The notes: generated by a model from the sequence alone, not told the origin. A stretch of DNA of 64,000 nt from JAEKLB01 sp050249235 (GCA_050249235.1 JBFWQW010000001.1:23933-87932), one strand, 5' to 3'. Positions 1 to 9,403 are shown, numbered from the stretch's first letter. A program made the numbers and translations.

Positions 1-40
1 GGGCTCGACGAGGATCAGGCGGGTGGCCCCGCCGGCCAGG
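1..40. other. Window edge, unassigned
   Basis: These 40 bases lie just downstream of the whiB stop codon on the minus strand. Read on the minus strand they are open and could encode a hydrophobic stretch (LAGGATRLILVEP) of a gene that continues outside the window, but no start codon is visible and the piece is too short to assign. Confidence 0.2.
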
Positions 41-349
41 TCAGATGCCGGAGGCGAGGCGCAGGCGGTTGGCCCGGCGGCGGGCCATGACCCGCTGCTC
101 GTCGTTCTCGCCGCCCCAGAAGCCCTGCTCGCGGTGGAGGCGGGCGTACTCGCGGCACGCCACCAGCACCTCGCAGCCGGCGCAGATCACGGCGGCCACG
201 GCCTCCCGCGCCTCACGGGCTTCGGCCTGCTCCCCGTGGGGAGCGAAGAAGTGATGGGTCTGGCCCTTGCAGCCGGCCACGTCCATCCACTCCTGCTGGG
301 CCCATCGGGGCGAGAACTCCACAACTGCCACGTGAACATTGTGAGACAT
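41..349 (-). CDS. WhiB-family iron-sulfur transcription factor
   Basis: A 102-residue WhiB protein, an actinobacteria-specific regulator that binds a [4Fe-4S] cluster and usually works with the principal sigma factor. The four cluster cysteines are C27, C56, C59 and C65 (spacing 28-2-5), followed by the GFWGG turn (residues 76-80) and a basic tail (RRRANRLR) for DNA contact. A longer upstream frame exists, but it adds arginine-rich sequence without homology, so I start at ATG 349. It is divergent from the DinG-type helicase gene, with roughly 180 bases between them. Which WhiB subclass it belongs to cannot be read from the sequence; it is clearly different from the second WhiB at 32755-33069. 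Confidence 0.9.
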   Translation of the reverse strand: MSHNVHVAVVEFSPRWAQQEWMDVAGCKGQTHHFFAPHGEQAEAREAREAVAAVICAGCEVLVACREYARLHREQGFWGGENDEQRVMARRRANRLRLASGI

Positions 350-528
350 CTCGGTGAATCTGCACAGTGAATGTTTCAGATGACCTTCATCGCCTGGGGC
401 GATGCAGGACGCGACGAACGGGGCCCGAGCGTCCGGTTCGGGCCGCCGGCGACCGACCCGATTGCCTCGGACGCAGCCGTCGCGGGAGGTGGTCGACCGG
501 CCGGCGGCGGGTGTGGGAGCCTCGCCCG

Positions 529-2565
529 GTGCCGGAGACCCGACGACCACCGGAGGCGGGGGGCGACCTGCCGGAGGCCGGCTCGGGCCGGATTCGAGCC
601 GGGGGTGCCGGCGCCGTCGACGACCTCGTGGTGGCGGCGCTGGCCCGGGTGGTGGGTGCGCTCCCCGGCGGGGAGGACCGGCCCGGGCAACGGGCCATGG
701 CCGCGGCCATCGCCCGGGCGGTGGCCGGCGACGAGCACCTCGTCGTCCAGGCCGGGACCGGCACCGGCAAGACCCACGCCTACCTGGTCCCGGCGCTCCT
801 GTCCGGCCGGCGGGTGGTGGTGGCGACGGCCACCAAGGCCCTGCAGGAGCAGCTGGTCGACCGCGACCTGCCCTTCCTCCACCGCCACCTCGGCATCCCC
901 TTCACGGCCGCCCTCCTGAAGGGCCGTTCCAACTACCTGTGCCGGTCCGCCCTGGCCGAGGCGGTGGCGGCCACGGAGGGGCAGCTCCTCGACGACGGCA
1001 CCCGGGCCCTCGACCGCGACGTGCTGGCCGAGGTGGTCGAGTGGAGCGCCACCACCGTCACCGGCGACCGGTCCGACCTGCCCACGGCGCTCACCGACCG
1101 GCAGTGGGGCCGGTTGTCGGTGGGCGTGGGGGAGTGCCCGGGGGCGTCGCGGTGCTCGCACGGCGACGTCTGCTTCGCCGAGGACGCCCGGGCCGCGGCG
1201 GCCGCGGCCGACGTCGTGGTGACCAACACCCACCTCTACGGGCTCCACCTGGCCAGCGGCGGGGCGGTGCTGCCCGAGCACGAGCTGCTCGTGGTCGACG
1301 AGGCCCACGCCCTCGAGGACGTGGCCGCCGACACGATGGGCCGGACCATGGGGCCCGGCCGGTTCGACAACCTGGCCCGGGCCTTCCGCGGCCTCTTCAC
1401 GGCCGACCACCCGGCCGCCGCGTCCCTCGACGCGGCCGGCACCCGGCTCGGCACGGTGCTCGAGGCCGCCGTGCCCGAGCGGGGCGACGGGCGGGTCGAC
1501 CCCTCGTCGGGCGACCTCGCCGTCGCGCTCACCGGCGCCGGCAGCGTGGTGGCCGAGGCGGCCGGCGCAGCCCGGGCCCTCGACCCGGGCGGCGACGCCG
1601 CCACCCGCAAGGAGCGGCTCCTGCAGCTGGCCACCCACCTCGCCACCGACCTGGCCGCCTTCGCCGAGCTGGGCGACGGCGAGGTGGCATGGGTGGAGCG
1701 GACCGGCCCCGGGGCCGGTGGCGGCGCGGGAGGCGGCGGTGGGGTCGTCCTGCGGTCCGCGCCGATCGACGTCGGGAACCTGCTGGCCGAGCGGCTCTTC
1801 ACGGGTCCCACCGTCGTGCTCACGTCGGCCACCCTCTCGGTGGGCGGCAGCTTCGAGCCCCTGGCGGCCCGGCTCGGGCTCGACCGCTCGGCCCGGCCCT
1901 GGCGGGGCGTCGACGTCGGCAGCCCCTTCGACTACGGCGCCCAGGCCCTGCTCTACTGCGCCGCCCACCTCCCCGATCCCCGGGCCGCGGGGCACGAGGA
2001 GGCCGCCCTCCGGGAGCTGGAGGAGCTCGTCGCCGCGGCCGGTGGCCGGGCCCTGTGCCTCTTCACCAGCCGCCGGGCCATGACGGTGGCGGCGGCCCGG
2101 CTCCGCGACCGGGTGCCGGGCCAGCTCCTGTTGCAGGACGAGCTGCCCCGGCCGCAGCTCCAGGCCCGCTTCCTGGAGGACGAGACCTCGGTCCTGCTCG
2201 CCACCATGGGGTTCTGGCAGGGCTTCGACGCCCCCGGCCGCACCTGCAGCCTGGTGGTGATCGACCGGCTGCCCTTCAGCAGACCCGACGACCCCCTGGC
2301 CGAGGCCCGCCGGGCGGCCGCCACGAAGGCCCGGCAGAGCGCGTTCCACGCCGTCGACCTCCCGGCCGCCGCCGTGCTGCTGGCCCAGGGGGCCGGTCGC
2401 CTGGTGCGCAGCCGGTCGGACCGGGGCGTGGTGGCCGTGCTCGACCGCCGGCTGGCGACGGCCTCGTACCGCTGGACGCTCGTGCGCTCGCTCCCGCCCA
2501 TGCGCCGGACCAAGGACCCGGCCGAGGTGCGGCGCTTCCTCGCCGAGGTGACCGCACCGACCTGA
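529..2565 (+). CDS. DinG/XPD-type ATP-dependent DNA helicase
   Basis: A superfamily 2 helicase of the DinG/XPD type (678 residues from this start) that would unwind DNA or R-loop substrates with 5'-3' polarity. Walker A (GTGTGKT) is near residue 76 and the DEAH box at 257-260. Four cysteines at 138, 203, 209 and 215 match the family's [4Fe-4S] domain (YLCR, then ECPGASRCSHGDVC). The C-terminal helicase lobe carries GFWQGFDAPG and GAGRLVRS. The frame is open from 367, but its first 54 codons are arginine-rich and look non-coding. GTG 529 has a GGGAG ribosome-binding site nine bases upstream and is preferred; GTG 511 or 628 cannot be excluded. It lies 116 bases upstream of the penicillin-binding protein gene. 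Confidence 0.88.
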   Translation: MPETRRPPEAGGDLPEAGSGRIRAGGAGAVDDLVVAALARVVGALPGGEDRPGQRAMAAAIARAVAGDEHLVVQAGTGTGKTHAYLVPALLSGRRVVVATATKALQEQLVDRDLPFLHRHLGIPFTAALLKGRSNYLCRSALAEAVAATEGQLLDDGTRALDRDVLAEVVEWSATTVTGDRSDLPTALTDRQWGRLSVGVGECPGASRCSHGDVCFAEDARAAAAAADVVVTNTHLYGLHLASGGAVLPEHELLVVDEAHALEDVAADTMGRTMGPGRFDNLARAFRGLFTADHPAAASLDAAGTRLGTVLEAAVPERGDGRVDPSSGDLAVALTGAGSVVAEAAGAARALDPGGDAATRKERLLQLATHLATDLAAFAELGDGEVAWVERTGPGAGGGAGGGGGVVLRSAPIDVGNLLAERLFTGPTVVLTSATLSVGGSFEPLAARLGLDRSARPWRGVDVGSPFDYGAQALLYCAAHLPDPRAAGHEEAALRELEELVAAAGGRALCLFTSRRAMTVAAARLRDRVPGQLLLQDELPRPQLQARFLEDETSVLLATMGFWQGFDAPGRTCSLVVIDRLPFSRPDDPLAEARRAAATKARQSAFHAVDLPAAAVLLAQGAGRLVRSRSDRGVVAVLDRRLATASYRWTLVRSLPPMRRTKDPAEVRRFLAEVTAPT

Positions 2566-2681
2566 CGGGGGCGTCGGACCGGAGGGTGGCGCCGCCGTGA
2601 CCGTGGGTGACACGCGAGCGACCCGAGATCGCAACCGTGACGACGGATCCGGTGCCACCGGCTCGCGCATACTGGCTCGCC

Positions 2682-4391
2682 ATGGCGGCGGTGGTGAAGC
2701 GGGGGCTCCGGCGCGTCCCGGCGGCGGTCCTTGCCGGCGTCGGCGTCGTCGTCGCGGTGGCGCTCGTCGTCGGGGGACTGGCCCTCATCCGGCCGGACGA
2801 GGGGCCGGCGCCCCTGCCCGAGCGCATCGCCGTCCTCCGGCCTGTGACCCGGTGGCTCCAGGCCTGGCAGGCGGACGACCGTGACGCGATGGTCGCCCTG
2901 GCCGGCGTCGAGGGCCGGGAGCGCGAGGCCATGCTCGCCGCCCTCGGCTCGTTCCGGGACGGGCTGGGCGGGTTGCAGGGCGAGGGCGGTGGCCTGCTGA
3001 CCATCGTCGGCGAGCCCCGGATCGTCGGCGACCGGGCGGTCGTGCCCTTCGACGCCGTGGTCGGGCTCGGTGGGCACGGCATCTGGCCGTACCGGGGCGA
3101 GCTCACCGTGGTCAGGGTCGGGGGCGACCGGGACCGCGACCGGTGGCGGCCGGTCTGGGATCCGGGCGCGCTCCACCCGTCGTTGTCGCCGACCCGGCGC
3201 TTCGAGCTGGCCCTGGTCTGGCCGGCCCGGGCCGAGCTCGTGCTCGGCGACGGGCGTCCGGCGGCCGGTCGGGTGCCGGCGTCGCTCCTCGGCCGGGTGG
3301 CGCCGGCCACAGCCGAGCAGGCCGCCGCCCTGGGACCGCCCTACGTGGCCGGCCACCCGATCGGCGTCAGCGGCCTGCAGGCGTCGCAGGAGCGGGTGCT
3401 GGCCGGGACCCCCACCGCCGAGCTGCGCCTGCTCGACGGCGACGACGTGGTCGAGGTGGTGCTGCGGTCCGACGGGTCGCCCCCGAGGACGGCCCGGGTG
3501 ACGATCGAGCCGGGCACCCAGTCGCTGGCCGAAGAGGTGCTCGAGGTCGTGCCGGAGGGCAAACCGGCCGCGCTCGTGGCCATCCGGCCCTCGACGGGCG
3601 ACATCGTCGCCGAGGCCAGCCGGCCCTCCGGTGGCTTCGATCGGGCCCTGCTCGGCCGCTACCCGCCCGGCTCGACGTTCAAGGTGGTGACGACCCTGGC
3701 CCTGCTGGCCAAGGGCGTCGTCCTCGACGAGATGGTGCCTTGCCCGGTCGAGGCGGTCATCGGCGGGCGGCGGTTCGTCAACGCCGAAGGCCACGAGCTC
3801 GGCACCATCCCGTTCCGGCGAGCCTTCGCGGAGTCGTGCAACACGGCCTTCGTGCAGCTGGCCCAGCGGCTCTCGCCGGAGGAGCTGCACGCCGCCGCGG
3901 TGTCGGTCGGCTTCGACACCGACCTCGCCGTCGGGGTGCCGACGGCCACGTCGAGCATGCCGGTGCCCTCCGGCCCGGTCGACCAGGCTGCCAGCTCGAT
4001 CGGGCAGGGCCGCATCCTCGCCTCACCCCTCCAGATGGCGGCGGTGGCCGCGGCGGTCGCCGCCGGGGGGTACCGCCCGCCCCGCCTGGCCGACGCGGGG
4101 CCGCCCGCCGCCCTCACGCCCTTCCCGCCCGGGGTGGCCGACGCCACCGCCGAGCTCATGCGGCTCGCCGTGTCGAGCGGCACCGGCACCGCGGCCCGGC
4201 TGCCGGGCGTGCCCGTGGGGGGCAAGACCGGCACCGCCGAGTTCGGGACCGAGGTCCCGCCCCGCACCCACGCCTGGTTCATCGCCTTCCGCGGCGATCT
4301 CGCCGTCGCCGTCGTGGTGGAGGACGGCGGCTTCGGCGGCCAGGTGGCGGCCCCGATCGCGGCCGCCTTCCTCCGCCGCGCCGCCCTCTGA
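2682..4391 (+). CDS. Penicillin-binding protein (transpeptidase) with NTF2-like domain
   Basis: A class B-type peptidoglycan transpeptidase of 569 residues. An N-terminal basic segment and membrane anchor (about residues 10-35) precede an NTF2-like domain (LRPVTRWLQAWQADD), as in MecA/PbpA-like proteins. The catalytic domain has the active-site motif STFK (S331, K334), SCN (385-387) and KTG (515-517). It should cross-link peptidoglycan outside the membrane and be a beta-lactam target. ATG 2682 is chosen over the upstream ATG at 2607 because a -10 box (CATACT, 2668-2673) lies eight bases before it, which fits a leaderless transcript, and because the membrane anchor then sits at the N-terminus. 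Confidence 0.9.
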   Translation: MAAVVKRGLRRVPAAVLAGVGVVVAVALVVGGLALIRPDEGPAPLPERIAVLRPVTRWLQAWQADDRDAMVALAGVEGREREAMLAALGSFRDGLGGLQGEGGGLLTIVGEPRIVGDRAVVPFDAVVGLGGHGIWPYRGELTVVRVGGDRDRDRWRPVWDPGALHPSLSPTRRFELALVWPARAELVLGDGRPAAGRVPASLLGRVAPATAEQAAALGPPYVAGHPIGVSGLQASQERVLAGTPTAELRLLDGDDVVEVVLRSDGSPPRTARVTIEPGTQSLAEEVLEVVPEGKPAALVAIRPSTGDIVAEASRPSGGFDRALLGRYPPGSTFKVVTTLALLAKGVVLDEMVPCPVEAVIGGRRFVNAEGHELGTIPFRRAFAESCNTAFVQLAQRLSPEELHAAAVSVGFDTDLAVGVPTATSSMPVPSGPVDQAASSIGQGRILASPLQMAAVAAAVAAGGYRPPRLADAGPPAALTPFPPGVADATAELMRLAVSSGTGTAARLPGVPVGGKTGTAEFGTEVPPRTHAWFIAFRGDLAVAVVVEDGGFGGQVAAPIAAAFLRRAAL

Positions 4392-4454
4392 GGAGACCCT
4401 CCGTCTCGTGCGACCCCGGCGACCGCCGGCTCGTGGGGCATGCGGAAGGCAGGG

Positions 4455-5117
4455 TCAAGCGTGGATGGTCATCGGGCGGCCGCGGGCGTCGACGGTGGCG
4501 TCGCCGAGGGCGAGGGCGGTTCCGGCAGCCAGGCGGTGGGCCGTGCGGAGGCAGGCCAGGGCGTCGAGCACGTCGTCTGGGGCGGCGCCCCGGAGGCGGG
4601 GAGGGGCGGCCAGCCCGAGGGCGGCGAGGCGCTCGTCCCGGCCGGCGGGGGAGCGCTTGGGGCACGCCATCGGGGCGCCGGCCAGCACCGCGAAGGCAAG
4701 CTCGGGCGACACCTCGTGGACCCGGGGCTCCCAGGCATCGTCGACCTCGCGGATCTTGGGGACCAGGTTCCAGGCCTGGATCGACAGGCCCGTCACCGCC
4801 TCGAACGAGGCCGCCCCCAGCGCCTCCCGTGACGGGGCGGGGAAGACGGACGACCGCCTGGGGCCGAGGGCGGCCCGGGCGGCCACGTCGCACGCCCGAC
4901 GGGTGCCGGGGACGGGCAGCCCGATCGGCATGTCCACGGCGACGACGCCGTCGACGAGCCGGAGCACGTCGGCGAACCGGCCCACCACCTCGAGGCCGGC
5001 ATCGGTCGCCACGACCCACCCGGTCCGGCACCCGTCGACGCCGGCGACGGAGGGTCGGGGGTCGGGTGGCGTGCGAGGGGGGTCGGGCGTTGGGCGCCGG
5101 GTGACGGGTCCGGTCAG
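4455..5117 (-). CDS. DUF429-family predicted nuclease
   Basis: A DUF429 protein (RNase H-like fold, activity not established). The conserved part begins AGVDGCRTGWVV near base 5045 and includes AVDMPIGLP, the paired basic and acidic residues after it, and SIQAWNLVPKIREVD, ending at residue 220. No ATG, GTG or TTG lies in frame between the phoH stop and the conserved N-terminus. The only candidate that keeps the first beta strand is CTG 5117, which overlaps the phoH stop as CTGA. An internal GTG at 5012 would delete the conserved AGVDG strand. The gene is coupled to phoH and converges on the penicillin-binding protein gene. The family call is firm; the start is not. Confidence 0.72.
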   Translation of the reverse strand: MTGPVTRRPTPDPPRTPPDPRPSVAGVDGCRTGWVVATDAGLEVVGRFADVLRLVDGVVAVDMPIGLPVPGTRRACDVAARAALGPRRSSVFPAPSREALGAASFEAVTGLSIQAWNLVPKIREVDDAWEPRVHEVSPELAFAVLAGAPMACPKRSPAGRDERLAALGLAAPPRLRGAAPDDVLDALACLRTAHRLAAGTALALGDATVDARGRPMTIHA

Positions 5118-6451
5118 AGCAGCTCGGTGACGAGGGCGGCGATGGCCGACCGCTCCGAACGGCTCAGCGTGATGTGGCCGAAGAGCGGGTGGCCCCGGAG
5201 GGCGTCGATCACGGCGGCCACGCCGTCGTGGCGGCCGACCCGGAGGTTGTCGCGCTGGGCCACGTCGTGGGTGAGGACGACCCGGCTGTTGGCACCCATG
5301 CGCGACAAGGCGGTGAGCAGGACCCCCCGCTCGAGGTTCTGGGCCTCGTCGATCACCACGAACGTGTCGGTGAGGCTGCGGCCCCGGATGTGGGTGAGGG
5401 GCAGCACCTCGACCAGTCCCCGGGCCTGGACCTCCTCCACCACCGCCGGCCCGGCGATGGCGTCGAGGGCGTCGGCGACGGCGGCCGCCCACGGGTTCAT
5501 CTTCTCGGCCTCGCTGCCGGGGAGGAAGCCGAGGTCCTGGCCCCCGACGGCGAAGAGGGGCCGGAACACGACCACCCGCTTGTGCACCCGCTGCTCGAGC
5601 ACCGACTCGAGGCCGGCGGCGAGGGCCAGCACGCTCTTGCCGGTGCCGGCCGGTCCGCCGAGGCTGACGATGCCCACATCGGGATCGGCGAGGAGGTCCA
5701 TGGCCAGGCGCTGCTCGGCCGACCGGCCGTGCACGTCGAACAGGGTGCGGTCGCCCCGCACCAGGTGGACCCGCTTGTCCTCGTGCACCCGGCCGAGCGC
5801 CGACTGCGACCCGGTGGTGAGCGTGACGCCCGTGTTGCAGGGCAGGTCGAGGCCGGCCAGCGCCAGCCGGTCGAGGTCGACCGCCCGCTCGGCGAACAGC
5901 TCGTCGATCACGGCGCCGGCCACCTCGAGCTCGACGTGGCCGGTCCAGGTGGCGTCGACGGCCTGCTCGTTGCGGTACTCCTCGGCCGCCAGTCCGACGA
6001 TGCTGGCCTTCAGCCGCAGCGGCAGGTCCTTGGTGACGACGACCACGTCGGCGCCCTCGTCGGCCAGGCTGCGGGCCACGGCCAGGATGCGGTGGTCGTT
6101 GTTGCCGGCGTCGTGGCCGCTGGTGAGCCCGCTCGGCAGGCGGGACGTGTCCTGGTGGTTGAGCTCCACCCGGAGCGTGCCGCCGTCGTCGTTCACGGCC
6201 AGGGGCTGGACGATCGAGCCGTGGGCGACCCGGAGGGCCTCGAGGGCCCTGATGGCCTCCCGCGCCGCCCAACCCAGCTCGGGGTGGTCGCGCTTCGACT
6301 CCAGCTCGGCGAGCACCACCACCGGGAGCACGACGTCGTGCTCCTCGAAGCGGGTCAGGGAGCGGGGGTCGGCCAGGAGGACCGACGTGTCGAGCACGTA
6401 GGTCCGCCGGCCGCCGTTGGCAGCGCGGGGGCGACGGGGCACGGCGTTCAT
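5114..6451 (-). CDS. PIN domain-PhoH ATPase fusion
   Basis: A 445-residue protein that joins an N-terminal PIN ribonuclease domain (YVLDTSVLLADP with its acidic residues, about 1-140) to a C-terminal PhoH-like ATPase. The ATPase has Walker A GPAGTGKS and Walker B VVIDEAQN (second half). Such PhoH2/YlaK-type proteins are reported as RNA-unwinding ribonucleases, so a role in RNA turnover is likely but not shown here. ATG 6451 is used because the upstream frame is arginine- and proline-rich shadow sequence. It is divergent from the peroxiredoxin gene, and its stop overlaps the candidate CTG start of the DUF429 gene. Confidence 0.9.
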   Translation of the reverse strand: MNAVPRRPRAANGGRRTYVLDTSVLLADPRSLTRFEEHDVVLPVVVLAELESKRDHPELGWAAREAIRALEALRVAHGSIVQPLAVNDDGGTLRVELNHQDTSRLPSGLTSGHDAGNNDHRILAVARSLADEGADVVVVTKDLPLRLKASIVGLAAEEYRNEQAVDATWTGHVELEVAGAVIDELFAERAVDLDRLALAGLDLPCNTGVTLTTGSQSALGRVHEDKRVHLVRGDRTLFDVHGRSAEQRLAMDLLADPDVGIVSLGGPAGTGKSVLALAAGLESVLEQRVHKRVVVFRPLFAVGGQDLGFLPGSEAEKMNPWAAAVADALDAIAGPAVVEEVQARGLVEVLPLTHIRGRSLTDTFVVIDEAQNLERGVLLTALSRMGANSRVVLTHDVAQRDNLRVGRHDGVAAVIDALRGHPLFGHITLSRSERSAIAALVTELL

Positions 6452-6562
6452 GGTGGACCCCGCTCCTGTCGCGATGGTGGACCCGGGGTCGCGGGGAGGT
6501 GGCCGCCCGGCGACCATCTCCAAACCCGACCCCAAGGGTCGACATTTCCCGGGGCGCACCGC

Positions 6563-6568
6563 TAGCGT
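6563..6568 (+). promoter_or_regulatory. -10 box for the peroxiredoxin gene
   Basis: TAGCGT, of the same TAnnnT type seen before many starts in this window. Here the start codon is about 118 bases downstream, so the peroxiredoxin mRNA would carry a leader of roughly 110 bases, in contrast to the leaderless genes around it. Confidence 0.45.
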
Positions 6569-6686
6569 CGCCGTGCCACGACCAGGTGCCCCCTCGACCG
6601 CCGGGCGGACGACGGCACGCCGGCCCGGCGCCGCCGCCGGGAGGGTCGCAGGCACGAGTCCGCAGCAGAACCCCAAAGGAGCGAAC

Positions 6687-7331
6687 ATGGCAGTCCGTCT
6701 GGGAGACGAAGCCCCCAACTTCACGGCCGAGACCACCGAGGGCCCGATCGACTTCCACCAGTGGAAGGGCGACAGCTGGGCGGTCCTGTTCTCGCATCCC
6801 AAGGACTTCACCCCGGTCTGCACCACCGAGCTGGGCGCGGTGGCCGCCCTCAAGCCAGAGTTCGACAAGCGGGGCGTGAAGGTCATCGGGCTGTCGGTCG
6901 ACGCCGTCGACTCGCACGCCGGCTGGGCATCGGACATCAAGGACGTCACCGGCGCCGAGGTGAACTTCCCGCTGATCGCCGACCAGGATCATTCGATCGC
7001 CGAGCAGTACGACATGCTCCCGGCCACGGCCGGCGTCGCCCTCGCCGACGTCCTCACGGTGCGGTCCGTCTACATCGTCGGCCCGGACAACAAGGTGAAG
7101 CTGTCGCTCACCTATCCGGCCAGCACGGGTCGGAACTTCGACGAGGTGCTGCGGGTCATCGACTCCCTGCAGCTCACCGCCAAGCACTCGGTGGCCACGC
7201 CGGCGAACTGGAAGCAGGGCGAGGACGTGATCATCGCCAACTCCGTCTCCGACGAGGAGGCCAAGGCGAAGTTCCCCGCCGGCTGGGACGCGAAGAAGCC
7301 CTACCTGCGGGTCACGAAGCAGCCGGGCTGA
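6687..7331 (+). CDS. 1-Cys (Prx6-type) peroxiredoxin
   Basis: A 214-residue thiol peroxidase that reduces hydrogen peroxide and organic hydroperoxides. The peroxidatic cysteine is C45 in FTPVCTTELG. The long C-terminal part with AVATPANWKQG-type sequence and the total length fit the Prx6/AhpC-TSA 1-Cys group, and no resolving cysteine is present. The start ATG has a strong ribosome-binding site (AAAGGA, 6675-6680) six bases upstream. The gene ends inside the 3' end of lgt on the other strand; the two convergent coding regions overlap by 20 bases (7312-7331). Confidence 0.95.
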   Translation: MAVRLGDEAPNFTAETTEGPIDFHQWKGDSWAVLFSHPKDFTPVCTTELGAVAALKPEFDKRGVKVIGLSVDAVDSHAGWASDIKDVTGAEVNFPLIADQDHSIAEQYDMLPATAGVALADVLTVRSVYIVGPDNKVKLSLTYPASTGRNFDEVLRVIDSLQLTAKHSVATPANWKQGEDVIIANSVSDEEAKAKFPAGWDAKKPYLRVTKQPG

Positions 7332-8247
7332 CCGGCGGGGCCCCGGAGTCGGGGCTCACGTCACCGTCGGCCCCGGAGACGAGTGCAGCGGCGTCGTCAC
7401 CCCCGGTGGCGGCGCCGCTCCCGCGCCCGGGAGGCTCCCGGTCCTGCGACAGCCGGGCGAGGGAGGGGCGCACGAACGCCCAGACCCACACCGCGGTGGC
7501 GAGCAACCCCAGGCACATCCACTGGGCGCCGGTGAGGCCGAGCACGGTGTCGTCGTAGGTGCGGAGGAAGTCGGTGAGGAAGCGTCCGACCCCGTACCAG
7601 ACGAGGAACACGCCGACGCCGGTGCCGGCCCGGGAACGCGGCCGGGACAGGAGCCACCAGAGCAGGCCGGCGAGCACCACCAGATGGGCCAGCTCGTAGA
7701 GCGCGGTGTTGTGGATCGCCTGGCTCACCACGAGCGGTCCCTCGCGGGTCGAGCCGCCGTCGTAGCGGCTGGCGAAGGGGAACGACGTCGGGCCGCCGAG
7801 GTGCTCGCCGACGGCGTAGCAGCCGACGCGACCGATGGCGAGGCCGACGGTGAGGCCGAGCGCCATGCCGTCGAGCAGCCGCCAGCGCTGGAGCCGGTCC
7901 CGCCGGCGGATCGACGGGAGGCCGACGGCGACGGCGGCGAGGAAGCCGCCGGAGAACTGCAGCCCCCCCTGCCACACCGCGACCAGGTCCAGGGGCGAGT
8001 CGATCTCGCCGGGATGGGTGAGCACCCAGGTGACCCGGGCGCCGACCACGCCGGCCAGCACCATGCGGGTGCCGAGCGAGATGGTGTCATCGGCGGGCAC
8101 GCCGGCCCGCTCGCCCCAGCGGGCCGCGATGGCGATCCCCAGCAGCACCCCCAGGCCCACGCACAGCCCGAACGTGCGCAGGCTCAGCGGGCCGAGCTCG
8201 ATGACGGGGAACGTCGTGTAGGGGATCTCGGCCCACATGGTCGCCAT
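7312..8247 (-). CDS. lgt: Prolipoprotein diacylglyceryl transferase
   Basis: An integral membrane enzyme (311 residues) that transfers a diacylglyceryl group from phosphatidylglycerol to the lipobox cysteine of prolipoproteins. It contains the family signature GRVGCYAVGEHLGGPT (compare GRxGNFxNxExxG) and several hydrophobic segments, and begins IPYTTFPVIELGPLSLRTFG as usual for Lgt. Two ATGs nine bases apart (8247 and 8238) are both possible starts. The acidic/glycine-rich C-terminal tail after about residue 265 is dispensable-looking. One likely substrate in this window is the M15 peptidase lipoprotein at 33967-34830. Confidence 0.93.
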   Translation of the reverse strand: MATMWAEIPYTTFPVIELGPLSLRTFGLCVGLGVLLGIAIAARWGERAGVPADDTISLGTRMVLAGVVGARVTWVLTHPGEIDSPLDLVAVWQGGLQFSGGFLAAVAVGLPSIRRRDRLQRWRLLDGMALGLTVGLAIGRVGCYAVGEHLGGPTSFPFASRYDGGSTREGPLVVSQAIHNTALYELAHLVVLAGLLWWLLSRPRSRAGTGVGVFLVWYGVGRFLTDFLRTYDDTVLGLTGAQWMCLGLLATAVWVWAFVRPSLARLSQDREPPGRGSGAATGGDDAAALVSGADGDVSPDSGAPPVSPAAS

Positions 8248-8316
8248 CTTCGCACCGGCCCGGGCCGCCCCCGGGGCGGCCCCGGCACCGCCCGGCGCGT
8301 CCCGTACCGTGGCGCG

Positions 8317-8544
8317 GTGCCCGAGCAGCTGGCCCAGGCGGATTCGACGACCACCACGTCGACCGAGGTGCCGCGTGTGGTCGGCGACCATCCCGGCACC
8401 GAGCCGGTGGTGGTGGCCGGCGCCGCGCTCCTGGTGACGATCCTCGCCGCCGGCGCGTACGCCCGGTGGCGGACCCGCCGGCCGGGCGGGCCCGCGGCCC
8501 CGGTGCCGACCACGGGACCGGCCGCAAAAAGGGGCGGGGGCTGA
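8317..8544 (+). CDS. Small single-span membrane protein
   Basis: A 75-residue protein of unknown function: a Thr/Ser-rich N-terminus (DSTTTTSTEV), one hydrophobic segment (about residues 30-47, VVVAGAALLVTILAAGAYA), then a basic, proline-rich cytoplasmic-type tail. GTG 8317 is preceded by TACCGT (8305-8310) with six bases between, the leaderless pattern seen at many genes here, and that supports a real gene. It is divergent from lgt. Confidence 0.6.
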   Translation: MPEQLAQADSTTTTSTEVPRVVGDHPGTEPVVVAGAALLVTILAAGAYARWRTRRPGGPAAPVPTTGPAAKRGGG

Positions 8545-8701
8545 GGCACGCCCCCCCGACGTACCTCAGCCCGCAACCGCACCTCTCCAGCCCGCAGCCG
8601 AGCTGTGGTGTGGAGTTCGAGGGTCACTATCGACCATCCGGGCGGATGTGTCAACTGGCACACTTCCCGAGGGGTCGTCGCACCGGCCGCCCGGCCGGGG
8701 C

Positions 8702-9403
8702 TCACAGGTCGGTGAGGAGCTTGAAGCGCTCGGCCCCGCCGGTGCCGGCGGCGACCCGCTCGGCGTGGGCCCGGAGGGCGCCGGCGTCGTCGGAGCGGTC
8801 GATGCCGAAGGTGGTGAGGTACTGCGACCGGTGGGCCTGGAGGGCGGCGACCTTGGCGCCGAGGGCGGCCCCGTCGACGGGCTCGTCGTGGTCGGGCTCG
8901 TCGGCCTCCCACAGGAGGAGGGCCGAGGGTCGCCACGACGCCAGCCCCTGCTCGGGGAAGAACAGCGGGTCGCGGGCCGCGACGATGCCCTCGCAGGCGA
9001 GGCGACCGGCGTGGCGGTGGTCGGGGTGGAGCCGGTAGCGGCGCCAGGGGTCGTGGCCGAGCACGACCTGGGGCCGCAGCCGGCGGATGGCGGCCGCGAC
9101 GAGGCCCCGCTCGGGGAGGCCGGAGGCGAGCTCGCCGTCGACCCGGTCGAGGAACACGCACACGCCGCTACCGCCGAGGGCCCGGAGGGCGGCCCGCTGC
9201 TCGTCGCGGCGGGTGGCGGCCAGGCGGTCGCGATCCTCGGCCCCGTCCCAGGAGCCCTTCGACCCGTCGGTGCACACGAGGATGCTCACCTCGCAGCCGG
9301 CCCCCGCCCACCGGGCCAGGGTGGCGCCGGCGTTGAGCTCGGCGTCGTCCGGGTGGGCCGAGATGGCGAGGGCCCGCTCGGGCACGGCCAGGGGCTCAGC
9401 CAT
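8702..9403 (-). CDS. PIG-L family (LmbE-like) deacetylase
   Basis: A zinc-dependent N-deacetylase fold protein of 233 residues. The metal and catalytic motif AHPDDAE is at residues 16-22 and the later HPDH metal motif is in YRLHPDHRHAG. Relatives act on GlcNAc-type substrates, for example MshB in mycothiol synthesis; the substrate cannot be assigned here, although the same window encodes the related Mca. Its start overlaps the cofC stop by eight bases (9396-9403), so it is the second gene of a cofC operon. Confidence 0.88.
   Translation of the reverse strand: MAEPLAVPERALAISAHPDDAELNAGATLARWAGAGCEVSILVCTDGSKGSWDGAEDRDRLAATRRDEQRAALRALGGSGVCVFLDRVDGELASGLPERGLVAAAIRRLRPQVVLGHDPWRRYRLHPDHRHAGRLACEGIVAARDPLFFPEQGLASWRPSALLLWEADEPDHDEPVDGAALGAKVAALQAHRSQYLTTFGIDRSDDAGALRAHAERVAAGTGGAERFKLLTDL

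Noticed and set aside
4455..7187. A 910-codon minus-strand protein covering the DUF429 and phoH regions
   Set aside because: Only its C-terminal part (DUF429) is real; the rest is phoH in another frame.
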